Shown one piece after another: positions 12,502 to 22,599 of a DNA stretch of 64,000 nucleotides. Numbering within the stretch: position 1 is the stretch's first letter; each line of letters begins with the position of its first letter. Where the stretch lies: contig JADILM010000001.1 of assembly GCA_016617785.1 (NCBI GenBank), positions 1,798,001-1,862,000 of the forward strand, read 5' to 3'. The translations under genes were made by a program, and so were the position numbers. The notes beneath the pieces are model-generated. The model was not told the origin of the DNA. It ran no database searches and saw only the letters and a program-made list of their open reading frames with translations. The DNA is from Sporobolomyces roseus. Lineage: Eukaryota; Basidiomycota; Microbotryomycetes; Sporidiobolales; Sporidiobolaceae.

Positions 12502-13789
12502 CTAGACAACAGGTTTATTCGTTTCACCCGCACCTTCTCCCGCTCCTACTAGACTCCCATCCCCGCTCGCCGTCGGCATACTCGGTGCTGCTGCTGATTG
12601 TGGATAGCTACTGACTGAATTCGCATAAGAATTCGGAGAAACTGAATTCGAGATTGGCGAGCTCTGAGCTGAGGGCGTATGATGATAAGGCGGAATCGTT
12701 GGAGGGGCTAGTGTCAAGTTTGGAATATAAACTCGTTGTTGCTGTTGTTGTTGGTACTGAGGTTGTTGGAGAGGAGAAGGTGCCTGAGTTTGTGGCTGAG
12801 ATTGAGGGATTGAGTAGGGTGAGTAACGGGCCTGAGGGGGTGCGGTACGAGAGAGGGAGGGTTTCATTCCGGATGATGTGGGGACCATGGAGGGAGGTGG
12901 AAGGTAAGAGTGGGATTGTGGAGGAGGGGAAGCGAGTTCATCGATTGAATTCGTCGAGACGTGATCGAGGTAAGGTGAGAATGAATCTATTCAAAGTCGG
13001 ATCTCATCAGTCCAGGATAGAGAGACTTGGAAAAGGGAGGAAAGTCGAGACGTACCTCCTTGCCAACTAGTCAATAAAATCGTACCACCTGTAATACTCC
13101 TAAAATCCATTTTACCCCTACCCCACCTCCTTGGTCTCGGTGCGCCCAACTCGAGTACTTGAGGCGAGATGAACTGAGTAGCTAGTTTTGGAGGTGCACC
13201 AACTAGGGTTGAGGCGGTTCGATTTGTCGGGTTGAACGCTGGGAGAGGAGAAGAGGCGTGGACTGGTGGATGATGATAGTGTACGACGGGTTGAGCGGAG
13301 GGTGTAGAAGGTTTGGCGGCAGGAGGGGCATGACTGGTAGGTGAAGCTGAGGAGAACGAACGGGAATGAGCGGTCGAGTCCTGAGAAAGAGAATCAAGGA
13401 AGCGTACCAATCAACGATTCAATTCCAGCTCCAGCAACCAGAGTTCTAAGGATATACCCAACGTTGTCAGTCAGACAGTCAGACGCGAGATGAGTTCAAG
13501 GAAGGTTCGCGACTGACCCTTTCAAACCTTTTCTCCAAGACTTGCCGGGTCCTGGTTGACCTTCACTCCTCCTCGCCCTTTTCCTCTTCGGTGGACCAGG
13601 TTCAGATTCTCCTACACTTTGAGCAGTCGCAGGAATAGGTACTTGAGGTTGGGGAGTCGATGAGGAGGAAGAAGAGGAAGCTTGAGGTTGAAGTCGAGCT
13701 GGAGACGAAAGGGGAGGCAGTGAGGGAAGTGGCATTGCTGGGAGTGCATTCGATAGAGGTGTAGAATCGTCCATGGGAGTGTCTGCCAT
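12502..13789 (-). CDS. Ies4-like INO80 chromatin-remodelling complex subunit
   Basis: Four exons: 13789 to about 13519 (MADTPMDDSTPL...), a short exon reading TLVAGAGIESLI, one reading ASPTSHAPP...LTSWQGG, and a final exon ending at 12502. The second intron was extended to the CAG before CTTCACC because only that keeps the frame. The N-terminal exon ends in the basic PPKRKRARRSEGQPGPGKSW. The middle contains LELGAPRPRRWGRGKMDFRS and SITGGTILLTSWQ, which resemble the fungal Ies4 signature (Arg/Lys-Trp-x-Lys, then 'SFTG..W....W'). Ies4 is a small nuclear INO80 subunit. The C-terminal exon is Pro/Gln/Ser-rich (QQPQYQQQQQQ). The assignment rests on this one motif, so it is moderately certain. Confidence 0.6.
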
Positions 13790-14353
13790 GCTGAGTTGAA
13801 CGTGGGGGCACTGATTCAAGTGTCGGAACGAGGAGGAGAAGCGGAAGAGTGCAAGCTGGCGGGATTTGACTACGAGCGCGTCTAGTTCGACTAGAAGATG
13901 TCCCTGTGTAGCTGTGAGCCTTTGTACGAGTGATCGAGTTGGATTGTGAGTTGTAGGTGATCAAGAATCGATTCACTCGGGTTGACTTGGTTCACTTCAC
14001 TCCCATCTCACTCGACTTCTCCTAGACCACCAGAGCGGCACTAGATCCACCTTTAGACTCATACTGGCGTTGAAGCAACTCCCGCTAATACATTTGGGAA
14101 TCTCATCTTGAATTTGGGCGAAAAAAGTTGGAAACTCGCTACACACAAGGTACGTACAATCTAACTAGCCAGGCACTGTAAAGGGAGATAGTGGGCTATC
14201 GGTTATCCAAAGGGACGCACGAGCAGCGTATAGAGGGTAGTTGGAGATACTGAATGGGCGAATTGTTTCAACTCGTTGTATCAGAGCAGAGAGCAATACA
14301 GACTACACGAAAAGCCCCGCTGACATTGCTTCCTGTCAACAGCTATTCACAGC
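13790..14353. other. Intergenic, divergent promoter region
   Basis: About 560 bp between the divergent Ies4-like and uL2m genes. No coding, tRNA or repeat signal was recognised. Confidence 0.4.
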
Positions 14354-15681
14354 ATGTCGCACTTTGCACGAGCGACTCGGCTCATCGCCCGCTCTTCTTC
14401 TTCTTCTTCAACTCCTTCCACCTCTTCCTCAGTCCGATCCTTCTCCACCTCACTCGTATCCTTGAAAGCACCCACATCAGCAACAACGACCGATCCCGAA
14501 ACTGGTCGAACAAAGCGAATCCTCACTTTCTCAAAGAAGTCAGGTCTCTCAAATTTCAAGACTTACCTCCCTGTCACTCCCTCTTTACGACAACTGCGTC
14601 AACCCATCTCTGAACACTTGCACAAAGGAGGTCCTTATCGAGATTTGACGGAAGCGAAGAGAGGAACTGGAGGAAGGAACGATCATGGAAGGATTACTAC
14701 TCGAGCTCGTGGAGGAGGACACAAACGTAGGATTCGTTTAGTCGATTTCACTCGACGAGAGACGGGACAACAAGAAGTCGTCAGAATCGAGTACGATCCA
14801 GGAAGATCAGCACACATCGCTTTGCTCAAGCATCAACAATCGGGAGCGATGAGTTACATCCTCGCACCTACGACTTTGAGGGAAGGTGATTTGGTTCAGT
14901 CGTTCAGATCGGGAGTACCAGAGACTTTCCACCTCAAATCCTCCACTTCGACCTCAACCGAATCTTCCCCTCAAGAATACGATCCTGCTTCACCTCAATC
15001 CGTCTTCCCTCCCTTACCCGGTTCTTCCGATCCCTCCGATCTCCTCACTCCCCCTTCCCCATCTTCCTTGGCCCCTCAAATCGATCTCGCAGCTCTCCGA
15101 CAAGCCGCCTTGAAACCCGGAAACTGTCTCCCCCTTCGACTCATCCCTGTCGGAACCCTCGTCCACGCGATCTCTCTCTCCCCTACTGGTCCTGCCGTCT
15201 TAGCCAGATCCGCCGGTTCCTCAGCACGAATCATTTCCGCCTCTTCCCCTTCTGGCAAACATGCTCAAGTCCGAATGTCGTCTGGAGAAGTCCGATACAT
15301 CGCATTGGACTGTGTCGCGAGTGTAGGAGTAGTCAGTAATCAAGATCACCAACATCGTAACTTGGGTAAAGCGGGGAGAATGAGGTGGTTGGGATTCAGA
15401 CCTCAATCGAGAGGTGTCGCCATGAATGCCAAAGATCATCCTCATGGTGGAGGTCGTGGAAAGAGTAAGGGTAACGTTCATCCCGTTTCATTCTCGAATG
15501 TATGTTTTATGCCTCTCTCTGTTCTCTGAGACGAATTGAGCTGATTTGAGAGAGAGGGTGAATAATTCTGTAGGTCGGAGCAAAGGGACAACGTACTCGT
15601 TCACCCAAATCCAAGAATGGAAACAAGTTTGTTGTGAAGGAGAGACCAAGAGGTACAGAGAAGAAGGGTCGAAGAGGTTAG
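14354..15681 (+). CDS. RML2: Mitochondrial large-subunit ribosomal protein uL2m (417 aa)
   Basis: Exon 1 is 14354-15499 (382 codons) and exon 2 is 15574-15681 (35 codons and stop), with a GTATGT...TAG intron in phase 0. The N-terminus (MSHFARATRLIARS, Ser-rich, then VRSFSTSL) is a mitochondrial presequence. The L2 core follows: GGPYRDLTEAKRGTGGRN, ITTRARGGGHKRRIRLVDF, LKPGNCLPLRLIPVGTLVHAI, QLARS-type VLARSAG, and the peptidyl-transferase-proximal MNAKDHPHGGGRGKSKG. The tail reads VGAKGQRTRSPKSKN...ERPRGTEKKGRRG. A Ser/Pro-rich insertion of roughly 50 residues interrupts the core around residues 196-248, between the two globular L2 subdomains. Role: 23S-like rRNA binding in the mitochondrial ribosome. 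Confidence 0.95.
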
Positions 15682-16734
15682 ATAGGAGGAGGAGAAAAAG
15701 GAGGTATCGTCGAGACGATGCAATTAATGGATTGTCACAAACCAAGGCGCAGATTCGAGAGCCCGAAATGAGGACATCAGACTGAGACTTCTTCAGACTG
15801 CAGTCGTGCGAGGTATCGATATCGGAAAGTAGACTCGCACGAGAGAGGTTGATAGCCCGTCGAATGCGATTCCTTAATGAAGCGATCGAATACCCCCCGC
15901 TTCGACGCCATCACCGGGTTGTGGATGCACCGCAGCCCAGGACTGTGCGATAAACAACAGAGTAGCTCTCAAAGGAGAGAACTGCAAACGGAGCCGTCTT
16001 CGCGAGAGCTTGAATTTCAGCTGTTCCTTGACGCCCGCATTCCTTTCCTCCTCTCGAAAGGGGATAGTAGCGGAAACGTCCCTGAGGACGTTGATTTCGA
16101 CTCGACAAGGGACGACTACTAAGGATCGAAATGATCTTGAAGAAGGATAGAATCACTAGTCAGCAATTGTTCCCAGCGAGTCGAATAAGACGCAGCTCCT
16201 CAGCTCACCTTGAAGAAGGATGAGCGAAGATCGCACAGCGATTTCGCGATTGCGAGGAAGCAAGGAAAGCTGTTGCGAAAGGAGAGGTGAGCTAGGAGCG
16301 GAAGAGCCACAGTCTAGCGAAGCGAAACTAACCTCGGGACACTCGAGAGGCGTATGTAGTGAGAGCTATTACCGAAGGTTGAAGAGCAGATCTGTAAGAT
16401 CGAGGAGCGTAGAGTAAGTTTCGCTCGGGTACAGAACCACGCGAGGAAAAGAGACGTACCGAGTGCTAGACTGGTCGTGTAGGAAGACTCGACTCGACTC
16501 AAAGACCTGATAGTAGTACTACAGGGAGGAGGAGAAAGAAGAGCTGGATGGGCGTGAGAACGACTCGGAATCCAGGAGCTCAAAATCTCGGACCAGAAGC
16601 TCCGCCGCATTCAGCAAAACTGCCTAGCGATCGTGTCCTAGTCTTCGACTGAGAGACAGGGATAGAGACATGCAGGGACTACTGTGCCAACTCCTCGCAA
16701 GCTCGTCAAAGGCAAAGTCGATCTGAATCTGTAA

Positions 16735-16807
16735 GAACCACGGATCTCCTCATATATAGTTGCGTAGAGGTACAAGTGAGGCGCTTTAACCACTAAGCCA
16801 AGGGGGC
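16735..16807 (-). pseudogene. 3'-truncated tRNA-Thr(UGT) fragment
   Basis: Matches the intact tRNA-Thr at 24573-24661 from the 5' acceptor strand (GCCCCCT) through the D arm, anticodon arm and 17-nt intron to the start of the T arm (...GTGGTTC). It then stops at the repeat boundary. The missing 16 nt comprise most of the T loop, the 3' side of the T stem and the 3' acceptor strand, so a cloverleaf cannot form and the internal B box is broken. A box and 5' flank are unchanged. Confidence 0.85.
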
Positions 16808-17162
16808 GATGTAAAGGAACGTTCGATGCTTCGCCGTGCCAGCTGAGCAACTATAAAGCAAAGAAAAGGATTCAGGAGAAGGGGAAGTTCAATTTCTGTT
16901 ACAGCCCGTTCTCAGCACCCACATAGCTCCAGAGACGCTCACAGGTGCCTTATTCATCCCTCGTCGATGCCGAAGGGAGTATTTGGACAGAATCGGACGT
17001 TTGTAGAATTCGAAAAATGTCTGTACCCGTATTGTTCTCGGACGGCGATTCAGTCGATGCAACCTGCTCCGGAAGCTTATCCACGTCTAGAGTACAACTA
17101 GTCCCTATAGGGAATGCTGGATCGATGGTAGCTGTACTGCAGATGGGTCGACAAAGAGGCCC
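16735..17162. repeat. 428-bp direct repeat, copy 1
   Basis: Apparently identical to 24589-25016 (constant offset of 7854 bp; the translated stretches across both copies agree residue for residue). The left boundary falls inside the tRNA-Thr gene, so this copy lacks the tRNA 3' end. The right boundary follows ...aaagaggccc. The flanks differ completely from copy 2 apart from the relic noted at about 17178. Confidence 0.9.
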
Positions 17163-17177
17163 TTGTCAAAAGTTTGT

Positions 17178-17241
17178 AGCCACCACACGTCGATGTTTGT
17201 CGTTCTGCTCTCCTCACTATCCCAAGCTTGGCAGGAGTGTA
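17178..17241. repeat. Diverged relic similar to part of the 756-bp inverted repeat
   Basis: The stretch ctctcctcac.atccc.agct.g.caggagtg.at.gagac reads alongside 25508-25549 with only about six mismatches over some 40 bp, mostly transitions. It lies directly after direct-repeat copy 1, suggesting that this locus once carried more of the sequence now found downstream of copy 2. Confidence 0.5.
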
Positions 17242-18118
17242 TAGAGACCTGTCTAACGTAATAGTAGCGTGATAGTCGGTGGCGTTCCAGTCCGGCGTTG
17301 ACGAGGCTGCAGGGCAAGGAACGCAATCGAGCTGGAGATCGAAAGTTGCAATTCCTGCTTCTCGTTCGCTCAAGCTTGAACCAGAGCTCAGCCAGTCACA
17401 AAGCTCTTACGTATGAAGAGTTTCGGGAGCGAGTAAGCGTCAGACAGCGAGTGGAACAGCGATCCTGTTTCATAAAATATGTTTGACGAGTTTCGCAAGC
17501 TCGAGGGTGAGTCGAGTGCGAGCCCGATGTCCGGTATCTCGTGCAGAGACCATTTTCGTGACAAGACAAATTCCAGCGGAATCTCACCAACACCGAGAGC
17601 AACCACTACGTTACGTTAATATCGACGAGAGAATCGAGTTGGAGGAGTCAGAAAGGTCAAGAAGCGTCAAAAGGAGGACGTTGTAGATTGTGATTATACC
17701 GTGATTGTTGGTGCAGAGAACGTAAGAAGGGAAGGATACGATTTAGACGTCAGTACAAGCGAGAGGAAGAACTTATGAGGAAAACGAAGGAGAAGAGAAA
17801 CGAAAGAAGTCACGAAGCGAGGTCATAGACTGTGGGATCCTCGGTTCGTACGTGTCTTCGAAGGGATGCAATGTCCTAGCGAGCTGCGTTCTCGTCTCGA
17901 GAACGAGGAGATGCCAATACAGAATTGTCAAAAAGGACTTTACGAGAATCGAACCTCGCGCAAAATTCGATCTCGCATCTTCGACAGCTTCCTCATCAAC
18001 TTTGCTTCAATACAACACTCCTCTGCTGCTCACCTCGTGAAGTGGGAGCTCACGCGGTACGCTACAGTATAGTCCTCGATCTCTCATTTGCTCTGACTGA
18101 CTCCCGTTCGAGTTCAGG

Positions 18119-21100
18119 ATGGTGGGATTATTCGCTCAACCTCAATCGATTCAAGATCCAGAGAGGGAAGCAGTCAAGCAATCAGTCTTCCTGCAGGTGA
18201 GCAGACCGATTGCACTCTTACCCTAGCCCTCTCTAGTGCTCACGAGACACCTTTGCAGCTGAAAACTATCACCGTTCCTCTCCTCGATGTTTCCCGCTCT
18301 GCAGTCAGCTCTAGCAACACTCGTATCACACTCGAACTACTCGAAAAGCTTCAGAACACACTCGAAGATACTCCTAGCTATGCGTTCTCTCCAGCACTCG
18401 CCAACTATTCCTTCTTTCCCCTCTCCTCGCTCCTTCAACCTCGTCTCGATGGAGTCAACAGAGGTGATAGAATCCTCGAAGCGACCATGCAAGCTCTAGG
18501 ATCTCTCATCAAGCGGTGGAGACAGGCTGGAATGGAGGAGAAGGTGCGGCAAGAGCTGTGGACAATGACTATTCTGAGTCTAGGAGGACCTCTCACTTCG
18601 AAGGATTCGGTGAAGGGTAAATCAGTGGACAGAACTGAGGAGTCGAAGCTTGCGATGGTGGAAGTGCTGGAGGAGCTTATAAGGGCAGACTCGATGGCAG
18701 AAGAGGAGGCGACGGCAAATCGATCAGACTCGACGACACTCGACGAAGTACCTGTCAAGGCAGAGAAGGACACGGCACCTCCGCGATCTATCCTATTCCA
18801 TACTCTCACGACTCTCCTCGGTCTCGCAGCCGATCCCACCTCCCTCGTCCAATTACAAGTCGCCTCGATAGCTTCCCTTCGCACCCTGACACTACAATAC
18901 CTCGCTCCTATCCCCCGTACCGATTCTGGACCTTCGCCACTACTTGCAACTGCACTACCCGGCATGGCTTCGACCCTCTCGCGCATCGCTCTTTCGAAAC
19001 CCTCGAATTCGAAGACTTCCCTCACAACGCCAAATCGCAAGCAGGCCTCTGCCGTTATCGTCCAATCCCTCGATCTGCTTTCGGAGCTAGTCACCATAGC
19101 CGTCAGTGATACTGTCACACTGGGATTACGAACGACCGCCACGAATGATTCGACCAGTATCGTGAATCTCGAACAACTCGCCGAACAAGATCACCATTTG
19201 TCCCTTCCACCATCCGACGAAGCCGAACCCCCGGATGTAGACGACGCCACGGCTCCTCCGCCGACAGAAGGAATGACGATTCCGACTCCAGCTTGGCTAC
19301 GCTTCACGATCACCTCTCTCTCGTCTCTTTTCGTCGCCCTCTCCCCTCTAACTTCCCATCACTCGCCGCAAGTTCGGACAGCCCTCGTCCATCTCCTCTC
19401 GGGTGTCCTCCAACGTTGTTCAGCTACCTTTGATACCTACCTCGAAGGACCGATCGAAGGTCTCCTCATCCTCTCGAGCGACAGTTGGAAAGAGGTGTGC
19501 GATCCCGCTCGTCAGACTCTCGCCGACCTCCTCTCCTCATCTCCATCGACTGCCGAAGCTACACAAGCACTCCTCTCCTTCGCCAACATCGTTCAACGTC
19601 GTCTCGCATCTCTACCCCTCGTCCTCCGGAAACACGACGAAGATGGAATTCGACGTTCCTCGAATGTCGTTCGATCAGCTCTCGACGCTCTTCCGGTTGC
19701 TCAACCTCTCGAGTCATTGATCGCGAACATGTCAAGATGGAGTTGGAATGTCACGAGTGCGATCGAATTGGAGAGAGTAGTAGGGACGAACGCAGGAACG
19801 GGAATGGGAATGAGTCTTGCATGGATCGACGAGGGAAGACATCAATCGGAGGAGACCTTTCAGCAATTTCCTCGGATTCGACTTCGAAATGTTCACGAAG
19901 ATTCGACACTCGATTCGCTCGAAAACCTTTGGTTCGCCTTCGGAGCGGCGGCGGCGAAGTCGAAACAGGAGGACAAGCTCGTCGACTACTTCCTCGGGAT
20001 GACTCTCGGACCCAGACGAGGAGAGTCAGCTGGTGTCACTTCGTTATGGATACTCGATGGGGTCATGAGAGGGATTCAATCGGTGTCGATGGACAAAAGG
20101 AGAAAGAAGATATTGAAAGGTGTCGTCAAGGCGGTGATTACTCTGTTGAGCGAGCTCGAGGGAAACGTCGACAACGTTGAACCGACATCCGGCGAACAAG
20201 ACTCACGACCTCAACATCGTGATTCGGGTTCAACGCTCAACGACGTTGATGGAATTCCGCTGATTCAACACAACAAAGGAGTCACTTCGCTACCTTCTCT
20301 CAACGAATACAAACCTGTCGTAGCAAAATCAACTCCAGCTCTCGATCGTGCATCTCACCACATACTACTCGTGTCCCTATCCCTTCGTCTTCTCGCCACC
20401 CTTTCGACCGGTCTCGAATCCTCTTTCCAGCCATTCCTCCTCCCTTCCCTCTACCATATCCTCGCAAATACCTCATCAGCAGCTCACCCTTTCCTTCGAC
20501 TTCATGCACAAATTACTCTCGCCATCGTCGCCGAGTCAACCTCGTTCACCTCGACGCAAGACCTGGTTCTCGCAAACGTCGACTACATCGTCAATTCGGT
20601 TTCGCAACGCCTCTCTGTCACTCGACTCGACACCTCCGCCCCTCTAGTCCTCGTCGAGATGATTCGACTCGTCGGTCAACCAATCGTTCCCATCGTCCAA
20701 GATCTCGTCGACGATGTCTTCGAAGCTCTCGACGACTTTCATGGTTATGAGGAAGTTACTGTCGGACTTTGGGCGGTACTCGACGCTTTACTCAAGGTGA
20801 TGGAGGAGGATCTCCCTCCGATTATCGACCACCTCGAGGGCAAGGAAAGCGGTGTCGAGTCGACCTTCGATTCGTTCGCGACGTGGTTCGGCAATCGAAA
20901 AAAGGAGGAGGAGGAAGTCCATGAGGACCTCGCAAACCCCCAAAAACCTTTCAAGAGTAACGACGATCGTGACAACGAGAAGGATGGACCTACCGAGTTT
21001 CCAGAATCCAAGGAAGTCGCACCGACTCGTTCTCAAGCTGTCACTTCGCAAATCCTGTCAAAATCACTTTACTTCCTCTCCCACCCATCTCCATTCCTAC

Positions 21101-21729
21101 GTGCTCGTGTCCTCTCCCTTCTCGCCTCTGCCGTTCCTCTCCTCGCTCAACCTTCACTCGACTCGAAGACCCCCGAAACTCGATCGGCCGACCTACTCCC
21201 GATCATTCATCGAGCATGGCCTTTCATCCTTAATCGATTAGCGGATTCGGAACTGTCGGTCGTTTGCGAAGCTACAAGTCTCATCGAATCGCTCGCTTCT
21301 CATGTCGGAGAGTTCATGTCTCGTCGAATCTTGGAGGACGTCTGGCCTCGATTTCGTAAACTTCTTGCCGAGCAGGAGTTGAAGGATCTCGACTCAGCTC
21401 TCGCCGGATCAACACGCTACTCCACGTCTCATCGACTGTATCGCTCAATTCTTCGAACGCTACTCAAGGTCGTTGAAAGTACGCCGCTCAAGGAGGACGT
21501 CGTTTGGGAACAAAGTAATCTGCTCCGCGGCTTTCTCGCAACTTCGATCGATTCCGAACTTCGAAACTACGCTCTTCAGATATACAAACTACTGGGTGAA
21601 GTGAACAGAGATGCGGTTTGGCTAGTACTGGCGGGAAGTTTGGGAAGTTTCGAAGGTCTTCCAAAGTTTCTCGAGATGAGCAAGGTCGATTTCAATAGCA
21701 GCGTTGTAGATCTGTTGGAACGATTGTGA
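18119..21729 (+). CDS. TTI1: TTI1-like component of the TTT (Tel2-Tti1-Tti2) complex, 1182 aa
   Basis: Exon 1 is 18119-18196 (26 codons, MVGLFAQPQSIQDPEREAV...), exon 2 is 18259-21729, joined by a GTGAGC...CAG intron in phase 0. The protein is an alpha-solenoid of HEAT-type helices over its full length. The N-terminal part, LLEKLQNTLEDTP then LANYSFFPLSSLLQPR, resembles the conserved Tti1 'Y.FFPLS.LL' segment, and later stretches (VRTALVHLLSGVLQRC, HILLVSLSLRLLATLS, LRNYALQIYKLLGEV) keep the helix-repeat pattern. The TTT complex acts as a co-chaperone stabilising PIKK kinases such as TOR, ATM and ATR. An acidic low-complexity linker (KKEEEEVHEDLA...DNEKDGPTEF) lies near residue 900. The identification rests on length, architecture and the N-terminal motif. 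The 3' end faces the inverted CDC16 promoter copy 115 bp downstream. Confidence 0.75.
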
Positions 21730-21797
21730 ATGTTCTCTTGATGAAACGCACTCAGAGGCTCTGCACTTAGAGGGTTCTCGAGAGAAAGGTTTCGATA

Positions 21798-21890
21798 TTG
21801 ATCCGTCGAGAAGGAGAACGAGTCGGCAGCAGCTGCAGCTGCTGGAGGAGAAGGGGAAGGTAGCCTCCGTGAACTAGATGCTCTGGGCAT
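21798..21890 (-). pseudogene. Duplicated 5' fragment of CDC16 in the left inverted-repeat arm
   Basis: Reads MPRASSSRRLPSPSPP exactly like the CDC16 N-terminus at 25985, then diverges (AAAAAADSFSFSTDQ against IAANAAADSFSFSADQ) and loses similarity after about 31 codons. The open frame runs on antisense into the 3' end of TTI1 with unrelated sequence. This is a promoter-plus-first-codons copy with no remaining TPR domain. Confidence 0.8.
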
Positions 21891-22599
21891 CTATATCAGA
21901 GCGAGTCGAGGTGAAGTTTAGAGATGAAGTCGCGTTCGTTTCGACTTGGTGGTGAGAGAAAACGAAATCGTCGCAAGAGACTTTTCAACTTTCTTCCGCT
22001 TTTCGTTCAAAGCGAACTCTACAAAGTTCATAGCAGTGAGTGATAGTCGACGACAGCAAGCAAGGGAAGCAGCAAAAAGGAACGGAAGCCCGAAAGCCTC
22101 CGTTCCCGTCCTAAAGATTGCGTCTCTCTGCAGCCCAGTGGACCACAGGCGACAGCAGCCCGCCGTAGGTCTAGAGTCGCCGTGCAATGCGGAGCGCCAC
22201 TGAAGGATTCAGGTATTCTTGAGACCCAAACCGGAAGACCAGGTAAGTATGACGGAACTGAACGAAAATGTCGTCTGATGCAACCTACTAAATTTTAGCA
22301 TGCGAGCGTCTTGTGGTCATTTTGAGCTGTCTCGATGCACTCCTGTCGAGCTGGGGATGGTGAGGAGAGACGAACGAGGAACGTCGGGTTGTTCTGAAAG
22401 CAAGGGGTCAAAGATGAAAATCGACAGAAGTGTTGACTTACGAGTCGAAAAGGCGTCGATTCGAGGCGACGAGTTATTCGTTGACGCTTGATACTTGATC
22501 TAGCGAGAAGAGAGCTCGCGAAATAGGTGTTCCAGGATGCTCAGACCGGCTCTCGCAATCCGCTTTCTGGAGGAGCGCGAAGGCGAAGCACGAGCGGCT
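21844..22599. repeat. 756-bp inverted repeat, left arm
   Basis: Reverse complement of 25276-26031; every block compared by eye was identical. The arm contains the CDC16 5' leader, promoter and first codons in reverse orientation. It also holds a segment with a good donor (ggtaagt at 22240-22246) and a ttttag acceptor near 22299 that would suit an intron on the + strand of this arm. Beyond 21844 the similarity continues in diverged form to about 21798. Confidence 0.92.

Larger units (their letters stand above)
15682..18118. other. Gene-poor rearranged region upstream of TTI1
   Basis: Almost 2.4 kb without a convincing protein gene. Open frames are short, overlap on both strands and carry no motif. 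It contains one copy of the 428-bp direct repeat (16735-17162) with a truncated tRNA-Thr, followed at about 17178-17241 by a diverged relic of the inverted-repeat sequence. The rest shows nothing recognisable. Confidence 0.6.

Noticed and set aside
16638..16850. Open frame MLSWHGEASNVPL on the minus strand (also at 24261-24704)
   Set aside because: It reads through the tRNA-Thr gene and its flank; the tRNA explains the conservation between copies.
16945..17244. Open frame shared by both direct-repeat copies (MPYSSLVDAEGSIW...)
   Set aside because: Identity reflects DNA duplication, not selection on protein; the C-terminus differs between copies and no family is visible.
18435..19142. 235-codon open frame antisense to TTI1
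   Set aside because: A shadow frame of the + strand coding exon; no start context, domain or splice signals of its own.
21946..22203. 85-codon frame and the 63-codon frame at 22300-22491, present in both inverted arms
   Set aside because: The same DNA in both arms encodes overlapping frames on both strands; neither shows motifs. Kept only as a possible spliced-RNA remark.
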